NCBI GenBank assembly: GCA_943735955.1
Contig: OX030956.1
Coordinates: 6,394,145-6,458,144 of the forward strand
Source: Piscicola geometra
Taxonomy: Eukaryota; Annelida; Clitellata; Hirudinida; Piscicolidae
Direction of reading: 5' to 3'
Length of the DNA: 64,000 bases
Part shown: positions 54,585 to 64,000 of the stretch, piece by piece
Layout of the letters: each line of letters begins with the position of its first letter
Numbering within the stretch: the stretch's first letter is position 1
The notes under the pieces: model-generated
Databases searched by the model: none
What the model was told of the DNA's origin: nothing
The model's input: only the letters and a program-made list of their open reading frames with translations
Translations under genes and position numbers: made by a program

Positions 54585-55352
54585 TTTTTTGAAAAAGTAA
54601 TAAATTATTCATAGGCAGTTAAAAATTCAATAAAAAAGTAAACTAATTACACTACACTGATTTTATTAGTTTACAACATTTAATTTGTGCGCTAAAATTA
54701 AATGTCTGATTTAAAAGTGGTTTTTGTCACTACTAAATATTGTTTATTATTTTTTACAATTTGAAATCAATAACTTTTTTGCAAAAAATTTTTTTAAACA
54801 AGTGACTAATAAAAAATCAAGCTTAAATAATAGAAAATGGTCACCACATTTAAATACTTTAAAATATCTTCTGATCTTTATTTGAACCAGATGGTATAAC
54901 ACTTCCCATTTTTTCTTCTTCTAAGAAACGATTGTTGATTTGAGATCAAAAACAATACTGAGAAAGATCTTCTAAATCTAGTTATACGCCTCAAAAAACT
55001 GAAGAAGACCTACTATTATGAAGAAGTTCATTAAATGTTGAATTTGAAAAGGCTTTCTAATGAACGTCTTAAAAAAGCATTTCATATTCAACCATCATTC
55101 TTCAAATCTTTTTCAAAAACAAACTCTTTGAAACAGGCCCCTGCGTGGCCTGGTAAGTTTTATAACTTTTAAAACATTTGTGATACCAGAAAAATTACAA
55201 TTGATCAATTAAAACTACAATTTAATGCATGTATATTAAAGCTAGAAAGGATTTTAGAATTTATTGATGGTTTGGAAAGTGGTTTTAATGTTGGAAATTT
55301 TTGAAGCTATAAATTGTTGTTCGAATATAGAAACGATTGATTGAGACTGGAG
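54585..55352. other. AT-rich spacer upstream of LRR1
   Basis: Holds the LRR1 promoter region, since LRR1 reads leftward from 54,584. No clear motif stands out and no gene is seen. Confidence 0.45.
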
Positions 55353-55595
55353 TGGGGATGGCTTAGATGGTAAACGTCGGACTTGCGACTCAAAGGCTGC
55401 CTGTTTGAATTATTGATAAGCAACCGTGAACTATACCTAGTGTATATGATGCAGTGTTTGCGACGTATCCATTGAAAGATGTTTATGTCGTGTGGAGTGG
55501 CGTTTCTGGTGCATAAGAAGCATGGTTCTAAGAACCATTGTAACATGGTCTGCGTCTGTCAGGCTGTGAATAGTATAGACCAAAAAATAATTGTG
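55345..55595 (+). mobile_element. tRNA-derived SINE, copy 1
   Basis: An A box (TGGCTTAGATGG, 55,358-55,369) and a degenerate B box (TGTTTGAATTA) about 40 bases later start the element. A body follows with the palindromic-looking CTAGTGTATATGATG and CGACGTAT words shared with 58,190-58,320. It is the left-to-right copy of the family and sits between LRR1 and the macroglobulin gene. Confidence 0.7.
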
Positions 55596-56096
55596 TTGTT
55601 GAAGCTTTCTTTTGCTTCCGATTTATATAGAAGCGGATGAGCCATCGGGGAGCCGTTGTAGCATTGTGAAACTATCTTGGTGTTGCGTCACCAAAGTATT
55701 ACAATATTTGAATAAAACATTGCCCTTAAAAAAATTAATAGTTTCAAAAAACGAAATTTACATTTTTATTGCCATTAGAGGTAGCCCTTCAAATGCTTGA
55801 CTTCACTGTCATAAATTGAAACTTTCTTTAATCATTTGCTGATTAAAAAGAAAAAAATAGGAATCTAAAATAATTGAACGCGTTTTTTTATTTTATGAAA
55901 GAACATTTCTAGTTTTTATTGAATGAAATCTCAAAAGTAATTTATTATGGAATCGAGAAAAAAATATGTAGTTCTATCCAAACACAAGCTCAAGGCTCAA
56001 TTGAAGAAAAATAGTTTTTCAGAGTTATAATGGTCAAATAATTTTCAGCTTATTTCAAGTTCTCATAATGACGTTGAACTTCATGTATGTGTCCTT
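55596..56096. other. AT-rich 3' flank of the macroglobulin gene
   Basis: AT-rich, no gene. It contains AATAAA on the minus strand at 55,915-55,920, 177 bases past the stop codon, likely the polyadenylation signal. Confidence 0.5.
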
Positions 56097-59000
56097 TCAC
56101 TTGGAAGCTTCAAGAAAAATAAATAAGTTATGATGTATAAATAATCGAAAGTAATGGGTTATTATGTCTGTATTCAAGTTGGACTTACGACAGCAGAGGG
56201 GACACGCTCCTTCCCAGGTCTGACCTCCTACTGATGAGTAGAAGGAAGACGCCACAGTAGCTGAGGGATACATAGAGAGGGCTGAACACGGAAAAATAGA
56301 ATATTTTCACCCTATAGATGTTTATATAAATCTCTTAAAGTTGAATTATTTGGATTATAATCTCACTTGGGTTGTAGTAAAGGTAAAGCTTCACAAGAGC
56401 AGGTTTGACGTTCGAGACGGACAGAATGTTTTTCTGTCTGACGCTGAAACTCACAGGGGAAGACGCCAACTGGTTTTCAAAAAGTAATAGTTATGGAACT
56501 CAAAAATGAAAACTGTATTTTAACAGTTTTCGTTAAAAGTTTAAAATTTTATTGAAATTCGAAGAATGTTATTACCTCGTCCAGGTAAATCACTATCTTG
56601 TTGTGTGACTTTTCCAGCTTCTTGAACGTTTCTCCTATTTGACTCGACAGATTCTTCTCATCGACATATTCAAATCCTGTCAGCAGATTCACTTCCACCA
56701 ACACCATTCCAGTCACTTCAGAGCCTGACCATCTTGTATGGGAAGAAAAATAATACAGTTTTAAAAAATTCAAAAATTGAAATTTCTTTTAAACATACGT
56801 GTTTTTAAAATGTAAACTGAGATTTGGTTGATAAAAAAAGTGTGTCAAATAATGCATTCGGACCTTGCAGTAATGTCAAGAACAAGTTCTTCGCCGTCCT
56901 TTCTAGTCCTGAGGCCCATCCTCAAGTTTTGAGACCTGTCTTCCACTTCGACGTTGTATGTGACCACCAGTTGCGCCAGCGCCACACCCTCTCCCGTCGC
57001 CCTCACTGTCACTGAAGTCGTGTTTGCTGGCAACTTGGAAAAAAAAGAAATCGAATAGAGTTTTATTGAAATACTCACACAAAAATGTATTAAATTTATT
57101 TTTATAAGAGTATGTGGAATTTATTTTTATTTAAGAGTATGTGGAATTTCTTTTTATATAAGAGTATGTGGAATTTATTTTTATAAGAGTATGTGGAATT
57201 TATTTTTATTTAAGAGTATGTGGAATTTCTTTTTATATAAGAGTATGTGGAGTTTCATTTCAAATATAATAAAGATAGTTATAATTTAAAGATGGCTTAT
57301 TACGAACATACCTGGAAAGACTGGAGAAGCAAAGAGTTTTGCTTGGTGATCTGGTCGTAGGTGTGCAGGACTGTTCCTGAGGCACCGAGCACCTTGACGC
57401 TGATGCCACTGCTCGTCGTCCTAGGAGCGATCAGGAGTGCGAATGCTGAGAGCGCCTCCAATGCCATCACTGTGTCCTGTGGCCATATTAAATTTGTTAC
57501 AAATCAGTATTTACATTTTCAGCATATTTTTGGAATAGATTGTTAAAATAATAAAAACTGTTGAGTATTACGCACAATGTGTTATTTTAGCATAAAAAAA
57601 AAAATTAAACTCGTTAAACACCTCACCTGGGTCGATGCGAAACCTCCTTGTGCGTTCCTCTGACTCAGCAGCCACTTGGCAATGGGCAGGGAGGCTGAAA
57701 GGTCCTTTTTCTGCGCATATACGAGCAAGACGTACGAAGCCAACTCGACGTCGTTAGAGTCCGGCACTCCGTATGGAGACCTCCACTGGGTCGTCGTCTC
57801 TTCTGGCTGGTCTTTCCAGTGCTTTGTTCCACCTTCGATTATATGTGTTTCCAGATTTGATAACTTTAAAGATTACATTTGAAACATTTAGAACTTAACA
57901 AACAATTTCAGGCCCTCATCACAATGAATGATCTACATGACATACCTTGATTAACTGCCAAGCCATCCAGCATTTGCAGAATATTACTGAGCTCTGAGCT
58001 GTTTGCTTTGAAGAAGGCATACGAGATGATGGCTAGAGAATAAGGCACCGAAGCGTAGTTTCTATAAGACGTTTCTAAATGAGCTATTGCCTTGTTGATG
58101 CTCTCCTTGAGACGGATCTTGTCCACCTGCAAGTAAACAATTTATTGCGCTTTCATGCATACATTGTAATGAAAGGAATAATGCCTACTTATAATGCGCC
58201 AAGGCACGCAACTGAGGCGCCGCTCACACGACATACGTCGTGAAACCCCGCATCATATACACTAGGTATATGATAGCTCACGGTTGGCTGAACAGGGATT
58301 CGAACTGGCGACATTGTACAAATAAGCAATAAAAACAATTGAAATAGATAAACCTGAAAAAGCGAAATGGGTGTAAATCTTACATGAGGATTGTCGAGGT
58401 TTTCAATGAGAGAGATGGCGACGTAAGCCGTCATCGACAAGCCCGTTCCTGAACCTCCCTGCCTCAATGTCACTTAACTATTGATTCTAATGCTTATTCC
58501 AATGGTTTTAAATAGGCTTACAGATATATATATCTATTAGCCTATTTAAAACCATTTCTTATTGGAATAAGCATATATATATATATATCTATTTATATTT
58601 AAGTTATTTTCTCATGTTTATAAATTAATTAATTGTTCACATAAAAAACACATTAAAAAATTGTTATTTAAACTCCCAATTCATGTTTATAAATAAATTA
58701 ATTGTTCACATAAAAAACACATAAAAAATTGTTATTTAAACTCCCAATGCATAGAATTGCGGACACATTCCTTGCGACAAAGCAATTTATTGAAAGACCT
58801 GCATGGCTGTGTGGAGGACTTTTCCCATTGGAGGCTCGCGGAACATTCCATTGGAATCCTGGTTTCCCATAATCCACTCCAATGTTTTGGCGATTTTCCT
58901 TTCTTCTATAGGAATAAAGTCTTTTGCTTGGTGGAAGCACTTGATTGTAAATGCGCTAAGCCTGTTTTGAAAAAAGAAAATTGTGAAAATAATCATTAAT

Positions 59001-62000
59001 TTGAAAATTATAAGATTCCTTACTCTCGTTTTTTAAAATTTTGAATCTTGTATGTCGAATAACTGTCAAAGCATCAAATATTACCAACCAGGTGCTTCCT
59101 GCTTTGTCACTGCTTCCGAAGGCACTGAACGAATAGTCGTTTCTCTGATAGGTCAGCTGTCTTTGGTAGCCTGAGTGAGTTTGAAAGTAAATGAAAATTA
59201 CTACTTTTGAGATCTTTTTTTATCCTAATTTGTAAGCAAATCTTAAGAGCTTAATCACTATTCAAATCATTGTTTAAATTGGTAATGAAGTTACAATTTA
59301 CCACATTAATAAAAAATGTTACCTGAAGTAATATACTTGAGGGCCTTTTTCTCAATGAGCGAGGTGAGTTGGCTGGTGGTTTTGAGGTAGTGGAGGATGA
59401 AAACATCTGGGGCGAAGCTCAAAAGGTTCTGTTCTCCACATCCGTAAGGCATCTTGAGAAGATCTTCTATGCCGTCCAAAGAGGCTCCAATTACGTCCCC
59501 TTTAATAAATTCAAGTTTTAAAGTTTCAGATATAAATACCTAGTTCCAAAAAAATACAATCAATGTTATAAGAAATAGCCGACTCAAAAAACTTCAAAAT
59601 AAAATGTCTACACACCAATGAGAGTCATTTCCATCTGCGCTGATCCAGGAACAACCCCTGTAGAAGGGAAGGCCACAGCAAACTGCTTGTCATAGGAGCC
59701 TCCGCTGCTCAGCTGGATGAAGTCTGAAGCACTGTACGACTGAGACTGTCCTTCGGGCTGGAATGAAGATCAAACCGGCGAGAGTTTAAGTGAAGAAATC
59801 AAGACATACATTTTTTTCATACTTTAAATGTTTAATTAAAGCAATAGTCAGAGTATTATACAAGTTCAAATTTTTAGATTATTAACGTAGACACGCGTGC
59901 ACCTTCACTAGCAGATTGGCCCTCATCGCGTCAGCAGCAACGCCTGCAAGTACAGTCACTTCGATGGGGATCTGGCCCAGAGAAGTGGCAATAATCCAGA
60001 AGTACACTGCTGAGGCGTCATTGTTTGCCACCTGGCAATTGAAAGACGGATTATTAAAGTTTTTATCGTTATTTTAAGACCCGCAAAAAATATAATTGAG
60101 AATTTTTTACTTTTCAATTATATAAAAACAAAATATTATATTCTGAATTCATGTAGTTCCATCAGACTATTTATCAGAAAATTACTTTCACTTCGAAAAT
60201 AAATGGTCTTTTGAATGGTGAAATGCAAAAAAGAATAATTCTAACGTTGACTCTTTGAGAAGCATTTTTGTTCTCGGGAACTTTAGTTTCACAGCTTATG
60301 ACTTTGAAATACTCCGACGTTAACAGCTTGACTTCAGCCTGTGTTGAGTTATCGATTTTTATTCCAGGCATTATATGAATAAATTTTGAAAATTTGAAAA
60401 TAGGACGTTATTTTTTAAATACCGAAAAGTTTATTTTTAAACTCTTTATCCTTTATATTTATTGACTATTAAAATTCTATAAACCAACCAGCAAATCCTG
60501 TCCGTAATAGTTGTTAACTGTCACTTGCAGGGCAAACTCTTCACCTCGGATGATAGAGTAGGGAAGGTTCAAAGAGATGAAGAATGGTTTCACCACTGTC
60601 AACTGAAACGTACAGTATTCGTTTTTAGAGCGGTATATTGATGAAGAGTATTTTTAAAACTGAAAAATCAGTTGTATGTCAAATTTCTAAAATTATCTTA
60701 TCTAATGAAGCTTGCAACCTTGGCAGGACTGTCTGACAATCCCAGTCCGAGGTTCTGGTTGACAGAGAAGCCAGTGATCACCCAAGAGGTGATCGTATCT
60801 GGAACCTTAACCTTCAGCTCCACTTTGCCTTGGTCACTGATTCATTAATGATTAAATCGAAAGTCTTGAAAATGTAAAAAAAATAAGAATAAAAAGTGTT
60901 TGGTGAACTAATAAAATATGGGTAGTGTTAACTTGTAATTCAGCCTCACTTGGACATGACATCGGTCCAGATGAAAGTTTCTGGAAAATCTTTTCGGATC
61001 ACTACAGGTTCTGCTTTAGGAACTTTGCTATCCAACCAGACCCTAGGTGGCGAGGGTGCAAGTGGCAAAGGTGCGCCAGCAGCGAAAGCTACTTCAGGAG
61101 GTCCTTCCATTCCTCCTCTTAAGAAAACGTCTGAAAAGTTATTGAATTAAGAAATAGTAGAGTTTGAACTTTTCAAAAAAAGCCAAATTTAATTTTTTTT
61201 AAATTTAATTAAAGAAAGAAGAACAAAAATTAAATAAAGATTTTATAAAATAAAAAAAAATATATATTTTAATTAGTCTTACGATGATTTCGATAAGGAT
61301 ATTCTGGCTCCTTGATGTGAAGATTGGTCAATACGAATAAACCCACATTCTGGCAGTTGATTCGTTTTTTAATTATTCAGAGAAATAATTAGCTTACAAA
61401 ATGAATAGTCAATATAAAAAAGTTTAAATTACAACAATTTTATGGAATGACATACAACATACATGTAAATAAAACTTTAAATTAAAAACCTATTTGAATT
61501 ATCTTAGTGTAATTTGTTCAAACCTCGAGAAGACTTGAAGTGTCAGACCCTCCCAAATAGATGGGCCACCAAAAACAAGAATCGAAACAGCCCATGCCTC
61601 CTGACCTTCCCCGAGCGTTCGTGCCCACCTCTGTGTACTTCGCCATTTCGTGACTAACCTGAGAGTTTGAGGTGACGTGAAGTGGTAGTGAAGAGAATTT
61701 AGTATAGAAGCTTTTTAATGAGGTAATAGCTCAGCAAACTTAATGACATTTTCGATATATTACATATTTTTCGATTTCATATTTTAAATCCTTTTTTCAA
61801 AAATACATGAAACTGAGCCTCGAGAGTTTCACCTTATCGCGTGTTAGATCGTTGCCAGCGTGCAACAACAGCACCGACTGGTCGACTCCCAGAAGACCCA
61901 CAAAAGCGTTTGTGCTAGTGTCAACGTCCAGAAGCACCGAATCATCACCGGGCTCTGTCTGGTTCTTGTTGAGCGAGAGGGAGATCTGGAGGTGGTAACT

Positions 62001-64000
62001 AAAGTCATATTGGCAGTTCGAATGACTTTCTCTTGCAGATTACATCGATGTTTCAATAAAGTATATGAAGAACTTTTTAAAGAGAAAATATTGAAAATTT
62101 CTAAATAAACACAAGACGTCAACAACCTTATTGTTTAAGTAATCTTCCACACTGAGAGCAATGCTATCTGCAATGAGTTCTCCGTTGGTTGTGATGTAGG
62201 AGGCCACGAAGCGGACTTGTGGTGCGAACGAAGCCAGCGCATCAGTGATCATAATTCCGAAGTCGTGAGATGTGCTCAGTCCAGAAGACTTTATTTCTGT
62301 ACTCGATTTCATCAAACCTTTAGCCATTACCTGAGTTATAAGAATAATGAAAGTTTGAAAAAAATCTTTAAAAAGTTCGAAGTTTGTTAAATCTTTTTCT
62401 AGAGTAATAATGAAAAAAGAAATATATTAAATTATTGTTTTGAACGAGAATAAAAAAATGATATTAATTGCTCTTAAGCAATACATTTTCGATACTTTAT
62501 TTAGCCATTGACTGAAACGATACATGGAGTATGTTATGTTATGTAACCTGGAAGTAGATGGTGTCCACACTGTGCACCGTGTCCACGTGGAAAAACACTT
62601 TCGTGTTCGCCTGAATAAGTAAAAAAATAATAAAAATCTTAGCATATTGAAAAACCACTTTTTCATAAAGATGCAAACTTTTTTGATAATAACTGTTCAT
62701 AATCAAGTTAATTAATCAGTTCATTATAGAATTAAATGAGCTCAATGTCTATATAGCTGGAGTCTTTTTTCAAACAAATGCTACTATTTGAAGTCATTAT
62801 CAAGCCTTCGCGTTCACGAATGCATTTAATTTTTAAAAATCCTCTTTTCATCATCCCCATTCAACACTCATCTCTCCACTGACCTTGAGAATGTGGCTTC
62901 CGTCCTTGACGCTGAGTTGAATGCCGCCTTGGTCTCTGGTCTTGAACTGACTGATATACTTATTTGCCATAACATCGTTGCTGGTTAACTCATCACGGTA
63001 GGTCACCTAAAAGATAAACAAGTTAACTTTTTTTTAAGCATAAAACTTCCACAGAAGTAAATTTATTGTTATTAGTGTGGCATCATTTAAAACCGAAAAC
63101 GTAAAGTTCTCGATATTTGAATTTGCGAGTTATCTATGCGTACTTTTGTTGAGTTTATTGTTAGGGCCAAGGTTGAGGTAAAGGTTACGGTTTTAAGCCA
63201 TTCTCGTTATTATTACCTTTGTGGCTCCAAATGAAGCCAAAGAAGTTTCAAGCTTGTTTGAAACTATAAATCACTAAAGGAAACCTTTTAGAAAGAAAAG
63301 GAACACTCACATCGATGCTTGCACTCTCAGTGCTCGCTACAGTTTGAAACTCGAAAAAAGCTTGCCCGTTCTTGTCGAGTTTAACGGAGAAGGTGCTTGT
63401 GGAAGGAGAAGGAGGAGGTTGAATCGGTCGTGGAATAGATAATCTTTCACCAGGAGCCCCTATAATCCCTGCAATTCGGTGAGAAGGAAACAGGGTTATT
63501 GGAAAAATTGAAAGGGAAGAAAATATATTCGTTCACAATAACGAATATGAAAAGTTTCGTTACTTAATATTTTGAAATTCAAATAAAATATTAAAGATAA
63601 TTTTCCCAAATGTTTAAAAAAAAATATATAAATAGTTAAATAAAAAGTTGGAATAGAAGGATAAAAAGATATATATATACAAAAGTTTTAAATAATTGGT
63701 GTGAGTCAAAAGTACAAACTAGGGGCAGGAGCTTCTGGAAAGGGACGGGGGTAGTCATAGTAGGGGTAGCGGTTAGTCACCCTGATTTCCAATGAACGGA
63801 AACCATTAGAGTCTTGAAGATCCCTCAGATCAGCTGGACTGCCATCAAGCTTCGTTAGAGCCAGCTGTTTCAAGTTTTTTTTTACTTCGCATACAAACAT
63901 ATGAATTAGTTATTATATACAATTTTTAGAAACATGAGGAAACTAACGAAAGCTTTGTAGGGCAAGCCAGGCTTATAGCTGTCTGGTGAACCAGGCAAGA
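56097..64000 (-). CDS. Alpha-2-macroglobulin/thioester protein family gene (27 exons seen, N terminus outside window)
   Basis: Exons (minus): 64000-63948 (cut by window), 63864-63720, 63468-63311, 63006-62884, 62610-62548, 62330-62127, 61985-61833, 61658-61524, 61349-61283, 61130-60950, 60836-60719, 60602-60489, 60338-60246, 60031-59903, 59757-59616, 59499-59323, 59170-59089, 58961-58799, 58458-58384, 58126-57946, 57832-57627, 57476-57312, 57033-56864, 56732-56576, 56469-56367, 56281-56189, 56107-56097. About 1,152 residues remain of a usual 1,400-1,500. Landmarks in order: [27 protein letters not shown]; a short bait-like stretch; [33 protein letters not shown]; thioester PYGCGEQN; an alpha-helical TED domain; and receptor domain [13 protein letters not shown] with [14 protein letters not shown]. 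Such secreted proteins trap proteases or opsonise microbes. The thioester is intact. No GPI signal is evident at the end (PLCCPSK), unlike CD109. The 60,246 donor could be 60,252. Retention of the last intron (81 bases, no stop) would add 27 residues. Confidence 0.92.
57095..57257. repeat. Higher-order repeat around TAAGAGTATGTGGAATTT
   Basis: Six units of about 25-30 bp share AAGAGTATGTGG. Three variants (TTTTTATAAG, TTTTTATTTAAG, TTTTTATATAAG) recur in the same order twice, so a three-unit block was duplicated. Lies in a macroglobulin intron. Confidence 0.9.
58190..58320 (-). mobile_element. tRNA-derived SINE, copy 2, in a macroglobulin intron
   Basis: On the minus strand a good B box (AGTTCGAATCCCT) is followed by AACCGTGAGCTAT, ACCTAGTGTATATGATG and CACGACGTATGTCGTG, all shared in order with 55,345-55,595. 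The A-box end appears truncated. Confidence 0.7.
58491..58573. repeat. Near-perfect inverted repeat (hairpin)
   Basis: The left arm has TGCTTATTCCAAT then GGTTTTAAATAGGCT. The right arm, read in reverse complement, repeats both blocks with a 7-base insertion between them. The loop is mostly TA repeats. It lies in an intron and could be a tiny MITE or a foldback duplication. Confidence 0.85.
58614..58750. repeat. Tandem duplication, unit about 68 bp
   Basis: Two copies of ATGTTTATAAAT-, AATTGTTCACATAAAAAAC- and TTATTTAAACTCCCAAT-containing sequence, differing at a few bases. They are adjacent to the hairpin in the same intron. Confidence 0.85.
59429..59443 (-). other. Thioester motif GCGEQ
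   Basis: Minus-strand codons GGA TGT GGA GAA CAG encode the Cys-Gln pair that forms the internal beta-cysteinyl-gamma-glutamyl thioester of macroglobulins and complement proteins. It is intact, so covalent target binding is possible. Confidence 0.95.

Overview
The window is nuclear DNA from an animal. Protein genes are split into many short exons with GT-AG introns. The proteins are metazoan orthologues, and the spacers carry tRNA-derived SINEs, non-LTR retrotransposon debris, an hAT DNA transposon and many micro/minisatellites. The AT-rich background, Asn-rich and triplet-coded protein tails, and retroposon tails ending in GCGCTATA-(TTGATTGATT) suggest an invertebrate. A spiralian such as an annelid is my guess; the sequence alone does not prove it.

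Layout. Positions 1-31,403 form a gene desert: AT-rich DNA, a 1.1-kb ATAAT array, a nested hAT element (22,751-24,647, perfect 8-bp target duplication), LINE and SINE fragments, and a few GC-richer islands with inverted homeodomain-like words. Positions 31,404-43,173 (+) hold a complete 29-exon SMC4 (condensin ATPase). Positions 44,630-46,772 (-) hold a six-exon BTB/POZ protein with an Asn/Gly-rich tail. It is divergent from a complete 14-exon kinesin-14 (KIFC1/Ncd type) at 47,569-51,879 (+). Positions 52,549-54,584 (-) hold an eight-exon LRR1, the CUL2 substrate receptor. From 56,097 to the right edge (-) is a thioester-containing alpha-2-macroglobulin-family gene. Its 27 visible exons include the C terminus, and its N terminus lies outside the window. 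I rebuilt the exons by hand from reading-frame phase and family similarity; in every complete gene the exon lengths sum to a multiple of three.

How the genes relate. SMC4 (chromosome condensation), KIFC1 (spindle pole focusing) and LRR1 (replisome unloading) are all cell-cycle chromosome factors within 23 kb. The alpha-2-macroglobulin gene is an unrelated secreted protease trap or immune factor. Composition changes abruptly inside genes: the first exons of SMC4 and KIFC1 are AT-rich with AT-rich introns. Later exons are GC-rich, and their introns are made of G/T-rich repeats after the donor and CAY-rich repeats before the acceptor. I found no wholly new gene system. The most unusual material is this intron architecture, the intragenic composition switch, the nested transposon and the candidate regulatory islands in the desert.
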